Source: an uncultured SAR86 cluster bacterium (GTDB lineage: Bacteria; Pseudomonadota; Gammaproteobacteria; Magnimaribacterales; D2472). Taken from it: DNA of 41,995 nt. Location of the stretch: contig CABYHU010000008.1 in NCBI GenBank assembly GCA_902518715.1, positions 1-41,995 on the forward strand. The letters run 5' to 3'. Shown piece after piece: positions 10,665 through 23,696 of this stretch. A program made the position numbers and the translations under genes. Within the stretch, counting starts at the first letter, position 1. Each line of letters starts with the position of its first letter. Under the pieces are notes generated by a model, which saw only the letters and a list, made by a program, of their open reading frames with translations, was not told the DNA's origin and ran no database searches.

Positions 10665-12200
10665 ATGAAAAATTTTAACTTAAGGTTTTTATATTTATTC
10701 TTTGTTGCTTTGTTTGGGTACCTGTTGTTTTACTCATACACAAGCGAGCAAAACATTGCAAATACTGTAGACCAAGAAGAAGTAAGTACTAACTATTTAG
10801 CTGGTTTTAATGAGTCACAAATTCATATACTAGAAAACCCTCTCCTAGAGATAGTTGTTGATACAGTGAATGGAAACATATTGAGCTCTCGACTAAAAAG
10901 CTATCCGGTTGTACCTGGGTCTGATGGCGGTGTTAGAGTTCTTGGCTCGGGTCTTGATAGTGATGGTGAGCAAATGAGATTTTACATGTCCTCAGGTTTT
11001 GCAGATCTTGAGAGCGCTGGCCTTTCAAACAAACCAAACTTCTCTGTTGCGGAGTCAAGCAAAGAAAAGATTGTTCTAAAGTCTGACGGTTTATCAAAAA
11101 CAATAACCTTGTCTGAAGGTTATGAAATTTACATTAAAGACTCTCTTGATTCTTCGGTTATTTTGAAGCCTTATGCCCAAATGTTGAGAACCACGGGCAG
11201 GGGTTTTGACCTAGATGATATGTTTATCTCTCGCAGTTCTTATGTTGGTGTTGCTTTTAACACCAAAGATGATCCATATGTGTCTTACCGTTTCAGAAAC
11301 ATCGACAACATAAGTTTCGATGAGCGCGGCGGTTGGGTTGCTTCAGTTCAGAAATATTTTTTAGCTGCTCTAATTGGTTCCCGGGAAAACCTTTATAGAT
11401 ATTTTGCTCGCGAGCCGTCTGATGGTTCTGATATATATAGTTTTGGTTATATTGTTGAGTCATCAAACAACAACTCTTTTGAGCATAGGCTTTATATAGG
11501 TCCTAAAATCAGGAAAGACCTCCTTGCTGTTGCTGAAGATTTAGAGCTCACAATAGATATGGGGTGGTTTTGGTTTTTGGCCCAGCCTTTAGCCGCTCTT
11601 CTTACTGTTATTAATGGTTTTGTTAATAATTGGGGGCTCTCAATAATTGCATTAACTATTCTTATTAAGGTTGTTTTTTGGCCGCTAACTGGAAAAGGGT
11701 TTAGGTCTATGGCTAATATGAGGCGCGTTCAGCCAGAAATGCAGAGGATACAGGAGCGTTATAAAAACGATCGTCAGAAATTAAGTATGGAAATGATGAC
11801 TTTATATAGGAAAGAGGGTGTTAATCCTATGGGCGGCTGTTTGCCTATGTTGGCATCTTTTCCATTCTTTATAGCTTTATTTTTTGTTTTAAGGGAAAGT
11901 CTTGAGTTAAGACATGCGCCTTTTGGTTTGTGGCTTCAGGATCTTTCAGCGCCTGACCCGTTTTTTGTTCTTCCTGTGCTAATGGCGGCTCTTATGTACT
12001 TAACAACTCGCCTTAATCCAACTCCGCCAAACGCTGACCCAACACAGGTCGCTGTTATGAAGTTTATGCCAATTGGTATATCTGTGTTGTTTGTGTTTTT
12101 CCCTTCTGGGCTTGTTTTGTACTCGGTTGCCAACTCTGGCGTTCAGCTTATTCAACAGACAATGCTTTACAGAGAGCTTGGCGCCTTAGAAGATAAATAG
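10665..12200 (+). CDS. yidC: YidC membrane protein insertase
   Basis: Inner-membrane insertase/chaperone of 511 residues working alone or with SecYEG. An N-terminal membrane segment (about 5-23) is followed by the large periplasmic beta domain of Gram-negative YidC and then the conserved core: WFWFLAQPLAALL, GLSIIALTILIKVVFWPLT, QPEMQRIQERYKND, NPMGGCLPMLASFPFFIALFFVL, and a final pair of helices ending YRELGALEDK. The ATG follows the rnpA stop with no spacer. The small gene yidD, which normally lies between rnpA and yidC, is missing here. Confidence 0.96.
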   Translation: MKNFNLRFLYLFFVALFGYLLFYSYTSEQNIANTVDQEEVSTNYLAGFNESQIHILENPLLEIVVDTVNGNILSSRLKSYPVVPGSDGGVRVLGSGLDSDGEQMRFYMSSGFADLESAGLSNKPNFSVAESSKEKIVLKSDGLSKTITLSEGYEIYIKDSLDSSVILKPYAQMLRTTGRGFDLDDMFISRSSYVGVAFNTKDDPYVSYRFRNIDNISFDERGGWVASVQKYFLAALIGSRENLYRYFAREPSDGSDIYSFGYIVESSNNNSFEHRLYIGPKIRKDLLAVAEDLELTIDMGWFWFLAQPLAALLTVINGFVNNWGLSIIALTILIKVVFWPLTGKGFRSMANMRRVQPEMQRIQERYKNDRQKLSMEMMTLYRKEGVNPMGGCLPMLASFPFFIALFFVLRESLELRHAPFGLWLQDLSAPDPFFVLPVLMAALMYLTTRLNPTPPNADPTQVAVMKFMPIGISVLFVFFPSGLVLYSVANSGVQLIQQTMLYRELGALEDK

Positions 12201-13520
12201 ATGTCTGTAATTTACGCGCTTGCCACGCCACCGGCGCAATCTGCAATTTGTGTTTTCAGGGTTTCGGGAAAAGGCTGTCTTGACGCTCTTCCTGAGCTTT
12301 TTAGCTCACAACTTGTTGAGCCGCGCTATTTTTATAAGACTGAAATGCTAAGCAAGGGAAATTTTGTTGACTCAGTGGCGGTTGTTTTTTTTAAAGGGCC
12401 TAAAAGTTTTACTGGCGAGGATGGTTTTGAGGTTTATGCTCACGGAGGTCTTGCGGTAATGAGTAAGGTTGTAGAAGCTTTTGATGGAGTTGGTTTTGAG
12501 GAGGCTGAGCCAGGTGAGTTTTCGAAGAGGGCTTTCTTAAACAATAAAATTTCCTTAAGTCAGGCCGAAGCTGTTAGTGATCTAATTTCAGCTTCTTCAA
12601 AAGAAGAGGCATCGAAAGTTTCCTTGGTTCTTCGTGGAGACTTTGAGAGCAAGGTTTTTGATTTTTCTGGGCGGTTAGATGCTCTTCGAGTCTTGGTTGA
12701 AGGTGAAATTGATTTTACCGACGAAGACGAGGTCTTTGTTCAAAATCTAAAAGAGCTTGAGTGTGATGTGTCTCGCCTTTCAGCTGAGTTTTCAAGCTTT
12801 GCGGGCGCCTGCTCTTCAACGAAAGACAGTCTTAACAAGCCGCGAGTTTTGATTGCTGGGCCGCCTAATTCTGGTAAATCCTCTTTGTTTAACGCTTTGT
12901 TGAGTAGGGACAGGTCAATCGTGTCTTCGATAGCTGGTACAACAAGAGATTTTATAGATTCAGAGCTTGTTCTCCAAAATATAGTGTTAACCCTGGGCGA
13001 TAGTGCTGGTGTCAGAGACACCGATGACCTTATAGAGGGTGCTGGTATCAGCATTAGTTTTGGTGAAATAAAAAAATCTGATTTGGTAATCCTTGTTTTT
13101 GATGAAGAAACTAGAGGCTCTGTTTCTTTTTTTAAGGAGCTGCTTGATGAGCAAGAACACCTTTTGGTTTATAACAAGATAGATGTGTCAGATAAAAGGC
13201 CGCTGGGGTTTGATTTGTTTGTATCAGCGAAAGAAATGGATGGCTTGGGCGTCCTGCGTAAAACTTTAGATAAGAAGTTGTCGGTTGATAAAGGTGAAAA
13301 AGATCTTACTTATTTGGTCAGGGAAAGACATGTAAATATTTTTTCTGAAGTTTCCTCTAGATTAGACCTTGTATCATCTTCGATTAAAGCAAACGAATCG
13401 CTTGATGTTGTTGCTGAAAACTTAAAAGCTTGCAGAGATTTGTTAGCTGAAGTCGTAGGTATAAAAACAAGCGATGAGCTTTTGGGTGAAATTTTTTCTA
13501 GTTTTTGTATTGGAAAGTAG
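12201..13520 (+). CDS. mnmE: MnmE, tRNA modification GTPase
   Basis: With MnmG it adds the carboxymethylaminomethyl group to U34 of certain tRNAs. 439 residues: N-terminal tetrahydrofolate-binding domain, a helical domain, and a G domain inserted from about 215 to 360, with G1 GPPNSGKSS (220-228), G2 around TTRD, G3 DSAGVRDTDD (DxxG with Ser in place of the usual Thr) and G4 NKID. The C-terminus FCIGK holds the conserved catalytic-site cysteine. The ATG follows the yidC stop directly. Third codon positions are strongly T/G-rich, in contrast to mnmG, the next gene. Confidence 0.96.
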   Translation: MSVIYALATPPAQSAICVFRVSGKGCLDALPELFSSQLVEPRYFYKTEMLSKGNFVDSVAVVFFKGPKSFTGEDGFEVYAHGGLAVMSKVVEAFDGVGFEEAEPGEFSKRAFLNNKISLSQAEAVSDLISASSKEEASKVSLVLRGDFESKVFDFSGRLDALRVLVEGEIDFTDEDEVFVQNLKELECDVSRLSAEFSSFAGACSSTKDSLNKPRVLIAGPPNSGKSSLFNALLSRDRSIVSSIAGTTRDFIDSELVLQNIVLTLGDSAGVRDTDDLIEGAGISISFGEIKKSDLVILVFDEETRGSVSFFKELLDEQEHLLVYNKIDVSDKRPLGFDLFVSAKEMDGLGVLRKTLDKKLSVDKGEKDLTYLVRERHVNIFSEVSSRLDLVSSSIKANESLDVVAENLKACRDLLAEVVGIKTSDELLGEIFSSFCIGK

Positions 13521-13728
13521 TTAATTGTTTGTTGATAAATTGTTAGTTGTTTTTAGCGCTGTTTTTTATACACAAGATTTCAACCGCTTTGTTTCTTCTA
13601 AATTAAGGGTTTCTACACATGCTTATTAAAAGGCAAAAAGCCCTTATTTAAATAGCTTTTGATGGCTTATCAACAGTTTTTTGTATGCCTAATAATAACA
13701 ACAATAAATATATATAATTAATATTATT
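13521..13728. other. oriC: Candidate replication origin (oriC) between mnmE and mnmG
   Basis: 208 bp without a gene. TTATACACA (13566-13574) is an exact DnaA box of the TTATNCACA class. One-mismatch relatives are TGTTGATAA (13530-13538, reverse strand), TTCTACACA (13611-13619) and TTATCAACA (13667-13675). From 13690 to the mnmG start the sequence is almost pure A/T with TAATAATAACAACAATAA-like repeats, suitable as an unwinding element. Strand composition flips across this gap, and in E. coli oriC also lies beside mnmG. No GATC site is present, so Dam/SeqA-type control as in E. coli is not supported. mnmG must be transcribed from within or through this gap. Confidence 0.65.
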
Positions 13729-15549
13729 ATGAATAATAAATATGATGTAATTGTTATTGGTGGAGGGCATGCAGGATGTGAAGCAGCCCATGCTGCGCAT
13801 AGAAAAAAACTTAAAACTTGCCTGGTTAGTATATCAAAAAGCTCCATAGGTCAGATGTCTTGTAATCCCGCAATTGGAGGTTTAGGAAAAACACATCTTG
13901 TCAAAGAAATTGATGCGGCTGGCGGCATTATGGCAGAAGCAACCGACGCATCCGGAATCCAGTACAGGACTCTGAACACAAGAAAAGGGCAAACCGTTCG
14001 ATCACTCAGAGTTCAGTGCGACAGGGACAAATATAAAGAGGCTGTTCAAAAAATAATAAAAGGGACTGATATTGAAGTCATAGAAGCAGAGGTTGAGGAT
14101 ATTGAAATAAACAACGGTAAAGCAGAAGCTGTCCTACTAAATAGCGGAAAAAGAATAGATGGTAACGCGATAATTTTAACCACAGGAACTTTCTTAAAAG
14201 GAATAATGTATAAAGGCGACAAAAAAACCGAAGGTGGTAGAGTTGGTGACAAAGCTTCAGTAAAGCTGGCCAACAAACTTTATTCTTTAAAACTACCTAT
14301 GGGGAGACTAAAAACAGGAACCCCAGCAAGAATAAAGCTAACATCGCTTGATTTGGAAAGTATGGATGAGCAGCCGGGCGAGGAACCAACACCCTGGATG
14401 TCAAAAAAAGGCAAAAACAGAAAACATATAAAGCAGATAAGCTGCTATATAACAAGAACCAACATCGAGACGCATAAAGAAATCTCAGACAATATCAAAA
14501 AATCTGCTATGTATTCCGGAAACATAGTCGGTATAGGACCAAGATATTGTCCGTCAATAGAGGATAAAATCCATAAATTTCCACTAAAAGAAAGCCATCA
14601 AATCTTCATTGAGCCAGAGGGGGTTGATGTAGATCTTGTTTACCCAAACGGAATATCAACAAGCCTCCCCGAAGAAAACCAAAAAAGATTTATACAAACA
14701 ATAAAAGGTATGGAGAGCGCTGAAATAACGGAATACGGCTATGCCGTAGAGTATGATTTCGTAGACCCGAGAGCCCTTAACAAAACGCTCGAGCTTATAG
14801 ATGTTGAGAATCTGTACTTAGCAGGCCAAATAAACGGAACCACAGGATACGAGGAAGCAGCTGCGCAAGGCCTAATGGCCGGGGTGAATGCAAGTCTAAA
14901 AATATGCAACGAGGAAAGCCTTATATTGGAAAGACATGATGGTTATATAGGCGTACTAATAGACGACCTTACAAATCTTGGCGTGACAGAACCATACAGG
15001 ATGTTTACTAGTAGAGCGGAACACAGACTAATGTTTTCACAGGATAACGCCGAACAGAGACTTTTAGAGAAATTTTACAAAAAAGGGTTCGTCGAAAGTG
15101 AGCAATATAATAGATATTCAGAGCAAGAAGAAGCATATGAAAACTTCAAAAAGCTTAACGAGGTAAAAACAATACAAACAGAAAACAAAAAACAACAACT
15201 AAAAGACTTTTTAAAAAAACCAAACCCAGACTTGAAAAAAGTTGCCAAACTTATAGAAACCAAAGATCAAGAAAACCTTGAGCGACTTGCGAACGAGTGT
15301 AAGTACGAAGGCTATATAAAAAAACAACTACGAGAAATTAAAAGGAACGAAAAAAACCTAAAAAAACTCATACCCGAGACAACAAATTTCGAAGAGATAG
15401 AGGGGTTGTCAGCCGAAGTGAAAGAAAAACTCTCTGCAAGCAGGCCAAAAACAATCGGCGACGCTTCCAGAATAGAGGGAATAACACCAGCTGCAATAAG
15501 CTTAATTACTGTGGCAATTGCTAAAAACAGAAATAGAGATGTCACATAG
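13729..15549 (+). CDS. mnmG: MnmG (GidA), tRNA uridine-34 modification flavoprotein
   Basis: 606 residues, slightly shorter than E. coli (629). FAD-binding partner of MnmE in making cmnm5U34. It starts with the dinucleotide-binding motif VIVIGGGHAGCEAA (residues 6-19), followed by SCNPAIGGLGKTHLVKEIDAAGG and later NGTTGYEEAAAQGLMAG and FTSRAEHRL, all diagnostic. The C-terminal part is lysine/asparagine-rich and A-rich at DNA level. The last 11 bases overlap rsmG. First gene to the right of the candidate origin. Confidence 0.97.
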   Translation: MNNKYDVIVIGGGHAGCEAAHAAHRKKLKTCLVSISKSSIGQMSCNPAIGGLGKTHLVKEIDAAGGIMAEATDASGIQYRTLNTRKGQTVRSLRVQCDRDKYKEAVQKIIKGTDIEVIEAEVEDIEINNGKAEAVLLNSGKRIDGNAIILTTGTFLKGIMYKGDKKTEGGRVGDKASVKLANKLYSLKLPMGRLKTGTPARIKLTSLDLESMDEQPGEEPTPWMSKKGKNRKHIKQISCYITRTNIETHKEISDNIKKSAMYSGNIVGIGPRYCPSIEDKIHKFPLKESHQIFIEPEGVDVDLVYPNGISTSLPEENQKRFIQTIKGMESAEITEYGYAVEYDFVDPRALNKTLELIDVENLYLAGQINGTTGYEEAAAQGLMAGVNASLKICNEESLILERHDGYIGVLIDDLTNLGVTEPYRMFTSRAEHRLMFSQDNAEQRLLEKFYKKGFVESEQYNRYSEQEEAYENFKKLNEVKTIQTENKKQQLKDFLKKPNPDLKKVAKLIETKDQENLERLANECKYEGYIKKQLREIKRNEKNLKKLIPETTNFEEIEGLSAEVKEKLSASRPKTIGDASRIEGITPAAISLITVAIAKNRNRDVT

Positions 15550-16105
15550 CGACAAAATAGAGCTCTTTAAAGAAGAAACAATTAAGTTCAACAGGAAGCA
15601 CAATCTGATATCAAGAAAAAACACAGAGAAAATAATAGATGAGGCAATCGAAGAAGCGACAGCTCTTACAAAATACCTAAAACAACATAAAAACATTTTA
15701 GATATTGGAACAGGGAGCGGGCTCCCGGGCATACCTCTTGCAATTTTTAACGAAAATAAAAACGTATATTTATCTGAAAAAAACAACAAAAAAAACTATC
15801 ATTTAAAAAAAACAATTAAGCTGCTCGAAATAGAAAATGCAACAACCATCGGAAGCGCCAACAAAAACACAAAAATAAATAAAAAAGTAGATTGTGTTGT
15901 CACCAAGGCGTTTGCCTCCACAAAAAAAACAATAGATATAGCTAATAGTTTTTTAGAAAAGCCTTTTACCCTAATGCTATTAAAAGGAAAGCTTAAAACC
16001 ATCAACAAAGAGATCGCAGAAGCCAACATATCAAAAGAAAACTATGAAATAATAAAAATAGAAAACGAAAAAGAAAAACATATACTAAAAATACAAAATG
16101 AATAA
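15539..16105 (+). CDS. rsmG: RsmG (GidB), 16S rRNA m7G527 methyltransferase
   Basis: SAM-dependent methyltransferase of 188 residues (E. coli 207). The SAM-binding motif I is ILDIGTGSGLPGIPLAIF, and NLISRKN and a late LLKGK are family features. I chose the ATG at 15539 (MSHSDKIELF); the frame also has a TTG at 15518, seven codons upstream, which would lengthen the overlap with mnmG from 11 to 32 bases. The protein is extremely rich in Lys and Asn, matching the A-rich + strand in this segment. Its end overlaps parA by 8 bases. Confidence 0.92.
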   Translation: MSHSDKIELFKEETIKFNRKHNLISRKNTEKIIDEAIEEATALTKYLKQHKNILDIGTGSGLPGIPLAIFNENKNVYLSEKNNKKNYHLKKTIKLLEIENATTIGSANKNTKINKKVDCVVTKAFASTKKTIDIANSFLEKPFTLMLLKGKLKTINKEIAEANISKENYEIIKIENEKEKHILKIQNE

Positions 16106-16859
16106 AACCCTTGCCATTGCAAACCAAAAAGGGGGCGTAGGAAAAACAACAACAGCTGTAAACCTAGCTGCAAGTTTAGCGGCAACTGGCAGAAAAACCC
16201 TCTTAATCGACATGGACCCACAAGGAAACGCCACATCCGCAGCAGGGGTTACAAAAAACGAGGCAGATACACTTTATGCAACCTATTTCGAAGGGAAAAA
16301 CATCAAAGATGTAATTAAAGAAAGTAGAGACGGTTATTCAATTGTTCCCGGGGGGCAGGAGCTAATTGCGCTTGATGTTGATATAAGAGATAACCACAAA
16401 CAAGGCTTTCTCGCGTCACGACTTAACGATGTCCAAAACACATATGACTATACAATAATTGATACCCCGCCAACCTTAAACCAACTAACGACAGAAGCCT
16501 TGCTTTCATCAGCAGGAACACTAATACCGCTGCAGTGTGAGTATTATTCACTTGAGGGGCTAACGGACCTAATTAATACCATAAACGCACTATCATCCAA
16601 AACCAACACCAACAACAGGGTGATTGGTATTATTAGAACAATGGTGGATATGAGAAACAATTTAGCAAAAGAGGTTTCGCGAGAGCTTGAGACACACTTT
16701 GAGAAAGTTTTATTTAATACACTAATACCAAGAAATGTTAAACTTGCTGAAGCTCCAAGCTTCGGAATTTCTGCGCTACAACACAAAGCAGATTCTTTTG
16801 GCGCAATGGCTTACCTAGCTCTAGCCGGTGAGCTAATTAGAAGAGTTGAAAATGAGTGA
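16098..16859 (+). CDS. parA: ParA (Soj-type) chromosome partition ATPase
   Basis: 253 residues of the short chromosomal ParA class, which pulls ParB-parS complexes along the nucleoid. The deviant Walker A KGGVGKTT (with the signature lysine) is at residues 11-18, followed by LLIDMDPQGNAT and IIDTPPTLNQLTTEALLS. There is no N-terminal helix-turn-helix, as expected for chromosomal rather than plasmid type Ia ParA. It overlaps both rsmG and parB by 8 bases, so the mnmG-rsmG-parA-parB set is likely one transcript. Confidence 0.96.
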   Translation: MNKTLAIANQKGGVGKTTTAVNLAASLAATGRKTLLIDMDPQGNATSAAGVTKNEADTLYATYFEGKNIKDVIKESRDGYSIVPGGQELIALDVDIRDNHKQGFLASRLNDVQNTYDYTIIDTPPTLNQLTTEALLSSAGTLIPLQCEYYSLEGLTDLINTINALSSKTNTNNRVIGIIRTMVDMRNNLAKEVSRELETHFEKVLFNTLIPRNVKLAEAPSFGISALQHKADSFGAMAYLALAGELIRRVENE

Positions 16860-17682
16860 TAACAAATCTTTAAACCGCGGACTTGATGCCCTCTTAGGCG
16901 ATCAAAAACCTACTACAACAACAAAAGAAATCGACCTAGAAAAAATAACAGCTGGAAGGTATCAACCGCGACAAGAGTTTGATGATGTGAAAATTCAAGA
17001 ACTTGCTGACTCAATCAAAAAACACGGAGTTTTATCTCCAATCTTGGTTCGAGAGGCTGGGCTTGATAAATTTGAGGTCATAGCTGGAGAGAGAAGAGTC
17101 AGAGCTTCAAAAATCGCAGGTTTAAAAACAATTCCTTCTCTTGTTAACCAAAAAGAAGATCAAGAAGCCCTTGAAGCCGCGCTTATTGAAAACCTGCAGA
17201 GAGAAGACTTAAACCCAGTTGAAGAAGCCAAGGGATATGACCGACTGAAAAGAGAGTTTGAATTAACACAAGACGAAATTGCTAAAGCAACCGGTAAGGC
17301 AAGAAGCACAATAGCAAACTCTATGAGAATACTTTCTTTATCGCCAAAAATATTAGATATGATTTCTCAAGGATCTTTAGAAAAAGGGCACGCAAAGATT
17401 CTCTCAGGCTTGGAGACCACAAAATCAGAACAACTAGCAGAAGTAATTTCGCAAAAAAGACTCACTGTGAGACAAGCTGAGGCATTACTAAAGCCAGTTA
17501 AAAAAACAACAAAAACAAAAGAAAAAGATAGAGACACACTAAATATAGAAGATGAAATTAGCGAAAACTTTGGACACAAAACAGAAATAGACACAAAAAC
17601 AACCAAGACCGGTAAAGTATCAATTTTTTATCATTCACCAGATGAGTTGGAGACCATAATTCAAAAACTTCTTAAACTTTAG
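16852..17682 (+). CDS. parB: ParB (Spo0J-type) chromosome partition protein
   Basis: 276 residues using ATG 16852 (MSDNKSLNRGLDALLG), which overlaps the parA stop by 8 bases; an in-frame TTG at 16846 is a less likely start. It has the CTP-binding ParB core (YQPRQEF, IAGERRVRAS with the GERR motif, ENLQREDLNPVEEAKGY) and a helix-turn-helix (LTQDEIAKATGKARSTIANSMRI), a threonine/lysine-rich linker and a C-terminal dimerisation helix. It is expected to bind the parS-like site at 6624. Confidence 0.96.
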   Translation: MSDNKSLNRGLDALLGDQKPTTTTKEIDLEKITAGRYQPRQEFDDVKIQELADSIKKHGVLSPILVREAGLDKFEVIAGERRVRASKIAGLKTIPSLVNQKEDQEALEAALIENLQREDLNPVEEAKGYDRLKREFELTQDEIAKATGKARSTIANSMRILSLSPKILDMISQGSLEKGHAKILSGLETTKSEQLAEVISQKRLTVRQAEALLKPVKKTTKTKEKDRDTLNIEDEISENFGHKTEIDTKTTKTGKVSIFYHSPDELETIIQKLLKL

Positions 17683-17690
17683 AATTATCC

Positions 17691-18612
<922 letters not shown>

Positions 18613-18632
18613 GTTTATAATTTATATTTTAA

Positions 18633-18873
<241 letters not shown>

Positions 18874-18879
18874 TCACAA

Positions 18880-19350
18880 ATGAATATAAACGCTACATTA
18901 ATTTCACAAGCATTGATTTTTGCAGTGTTTGTTTACATTTGTTACAAATATATCTGGCCCCCAATTCTTTCTACTATGGAGGAGAGGGAAAACAAAATGG
19001 CCGCAGGTCTTGAAGCTGCAAAGCAGGCTGACGACTCCCTCGAGGAAGCTAAACTAACCTATGAAAAAGAGTTAAAAGAAGCTAAAGAAGAAGCTGCAAA
19101 CATTGTCGAAAAGGCCAACAAAAGATCTTCACAAATCTTAAATGATGCCAAAGTAAAAGCTGAAGCTGAGGCTGAAAAGATTATTGAATCAGGCTCCAAA
19201 AAGCTTGAAAATGAGGCAAACAAAACACGAGAAGAACTCAAACAACAACTTTCTTCTATCGTGGTCGAGACCGCATCAAAAATAATCGATGAAGAAATCG
19301 ATGAGAAAAAACATGAAAACATTATTAAAAAAGCAGCCAAGGAAATTTAA
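18880..19350 (+). CDS. atpF: ATP synthase F0 subunit b
   Basis: 156 residues, exactly the E. coli length. One N-terminal membrane helix (about 4-27, ending KYIWPPI) followed by a long charged coiled coil that forms the peripheral stalk holding F1 against F0. It starts 6 bases after the atpE stop, with no clear Shine-Dalgarno, and ends directly against the atpH start. Confidence 0.95.
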   Translation: MNINATLISQALIFAVFVYICYKYIWPPILSTMEERENKMAAGLEAAKQADDSLEEAKLTYEKELKEAKEEAANIVEKANKRSSQILNDAKVKAEAEAEKIIESGSKKLENEANKTREELKQQLSSIVVETASKIIDEEIDEKKHENIIKKAAKEI

Positions 19351-19884
19351 ATGTACGACCTAAAGCCACAAGCAAGACCTTATGCAAAAGCAGCATTTCT
19401 TGCAGCGGTGGAAGAGGGTCAAATAAATGAGATGTTTGGCGATTTAAAAGTTCTTTCTGAGGCTTGTTCAGATTCAAGCATCAACAAACTTATTGAAAGC
19501 CCAGAAGAAAAATCAGTAGTTATATCAACTCTAAAAGGTTTATTCTCCAACCAACCAGTTAAACTTACTGAAAACTTGTTAGATATTCTCGGAGAGAATG
19601 ACAGACTAAACTTACTTGCAGCTGTTGCTGAGATTTATGAGGATTTAATGCTCAAGCACAATGAAAGCAAAGTTATAGAGGTTGCAACTCCTAACAATGT
19701 CTCAGATGCAACAAAGCAGATTATCCTTAATAAATTACAAGAAAAACATGGAGACGGCTCAACTATATCCTTTACAAACGATTCAGATTTAAAAGCAGGA
19801 TTTGTTGTAAAGATCGGAGACGAGGTGTTGGACTTATCCATAAAAGGAAGAATCAAAAAATTAATTAATCAATTAAATATATAA
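19351..19884 (+). CDS. atpH: ATP synthase F1 subunit delta
   Basis: 177 residues (E. coli 177). Links the b-subunit stalk to the top of the alpha3beta3 head. It shows ARPYAKAAF near the N-terminus, NLLDILGENDRL in the middle, and the conserved C-terminal DSDLKAGFVVKIGDEVLDLSI-like block. The ATG immediately follows the atpF stop; AAGGAA lies 7 bases upstream in the atpF end. Confidence 0.95.
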   Translation: MYDLKPQARPYAKAAFLAAVEEGQINEMFGDLKVLSEACSDSSINKLIESPEEKSVVISTLKGLFSNQPVKLTENLLDILGENDRLNLLAAVAEIYEDLMLKHNESKVIEVATPNNVSDATKQIILNKLQEKHGDGSTISFTNDSDLKAGFVVKIGDEVLDLSIKGRIKKLINQLNI

Positions 19885-19893
19885 GGTGAAAAT

Positions 19894-21438
19894 ATGAGCG
19901 GACTAAACCCATCTGAAATTTCAAGTGTTCTCAAGGACAAAATTTCAGGGCTTGATCTAAAGGCTGAAACCAAAAACGAAGGAACCATTGTCAATGTTTC
20001 TGATGGAATTATCAGAATACATGGAATGGGCGATGTTATGTATGGTGAGCTCGTAGAGTTTGAAAATGGTGTTTTTGGACTTGCACTTAACTTAGAGCAA
20101 GACTCTGTCGGTGTTGTTGTCCTTGGCGATTACCTTGGGCTAAGTGAAGGTCAAAAAGTTACATGTACAGGTAAGATCTTAGAGGTTCCTGTAGGTGAGG
20201 AAATGCTCGGACGAGTTGTAGACGCTCTAGGAAATCCAATCGATGGAAAGGGGGAACTTAAAACAAAACAAACTGCCCCTATTGAAGTGGTTGCGCCAGG
20301 GGTTATTGCCAGACAATCAGTTGATCAACCAGTGCAAATTGGACTTAAATCAATCGATGCAATGGTTCCAATAGGAAGAGGTCAAAGAGAGCTCATTATT
20401 GGTGATAGACAAACTGGAAAAACAGCTGTAGCAATTGACGCAATAATTAATCAAAAAGGTACAGGAATTAAATGTATTTATGTAGCTATTGGTCAAAAAC
20501 AATCAACAATAGCTAATGTCGTAGCAAAACTTGAAGAGTATGGGGCAATGGAGCACACAATTGTTGTTTCAGCGGCAGCCGCCGATCCAGCTGCGATGCA
20601 ATACCTCTCAGCATATTCAGGTTGTGCAATGGGAGAATATTTTAGAGATACAGGGCAGGATGCATTAATTGTTTACGATGATTTGTCAAAGCAAGCAGTT
20701 GCTTACAGAGAGATATCACTATTGCTTAGAAGGCCTCCAGGTAGAGAAGCTTTCCCTGGAGATGTTTTTTATCTTCACTCAAGACTTTTAGAGAGAGCAG
20801 CTAGAGTGAATGCGGAATACGTAGAAAAAATTACCGAAGGAAAGGTAAAAGGTAAAACAGGATCTCTAACAGCCTTGCCAATTATTGAAACACAAGCCGG
20901 AGATGTATCTGCTTTTGTTCCAACTAATGTAATTTCAATTACCGACGGGCAGATATTTTTAGAAACAGATCTTTTTAATTCAGGCGTTAGACCAGCTATT
21001 GATCCAGGGCTTTCTGTATCAAGAGTTGGTGGAGCCGCACAAACTAAGATAATTAAAAAGCTTAGTGGTGGTATTAGAACAGACCTTGCTCAATACAGAG
21101 AGCTTGCGGCATTCTCACAGTTTGCATCTGATCTAGATGACGCTACAAAAGAACAATTAGAACACGGTAAACGAATTACTGAGCTTCTAAAACAAAAACA
21201 ATACTCTCCAATGAGTGTTGCTGACCAAGCTATGAGCTTATATGCAGCTGACAAAGGCTATATGAAGGACGTTGATATAGATAAAGTGGGCGACTTCGAA
21301 TCAGCTTTATTAGCTTATTTTGAATCAGAAAAATCTGATCTAAAAAAGCAAATCAACGATACTGGAGACTGGGATGATGATATTGAAAACCAGTTTAAGG
21401 AATTAGTTGAAGACTTTAAGAAAACACAAACATATTAA
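19894..21438 (+). CDS. atpA: ATP synthase F1 subunit alpha
   Basis: 514 residues (E. coli 513). Non-catalytic nucleotide-binding subunit with P-loop GDRQTGKT (170-177), the [12 protein letters not shown] block, the [25 protein letters not shown] segment and the arginine finger region [15 protein letters not shown] precedes the start at a good distance. Intact. Confidence 0.98.
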   Translation: MSGLNPSEISSVLKDKISGLDLKAETKNEGTIVNVSDGIIRIHGMGDVMYGELVEFENGVFGLALNLEQDSVGVVVLGDYLGLSEGQKVTCTGKILEVPVGEEMLGRVVDALGNPIDGKGELKTKQTAPIEVVAPGVIARQSVDQPVQIGLKSIDAMVPIGRGQRELIIGDRQTGKTAVAIDAIINQKGTGIKCIYVAIGQKQSTIANVVAKLEEYGAMEHTIVVSAAAADPAAMQYLSAYSGCAMGEYFRDTGQDALIVYDDLSKQAVAYREISLLLRRPPGREAFPGDVFYLHSRLLERAARVNAEYVEKITEGKVKGKTGSLTALPIIETQAGDVSAFVPTNVISITDGQIFLETDLFNSGVRPAIDPGLSVSRVGGAAQTKIIKKLSGGIRTDLAQYRELAAFSQFASDLDDATKEQLEHGKRITELLKQKQYSPMSVADQAMSLYAADKGYMKDVDIDKVGDFESALLAYFESEKSDLKKQINDTGDWDDDIENQFKELVEDFKKTQTY

Positions 21439-21441
21439 GAG

Positions 21442-23695
<2,254 letters not shown>

Positions 23696-23696
<1 letters not shown>

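Noticed and set aside
13600-13660. Rho-independent terminator after mnmE (AAGGCAAAAAGCCCTT)
   Set aside because: The stem needs a bulged C and no U tract follows; it may be a weak hairpin only.
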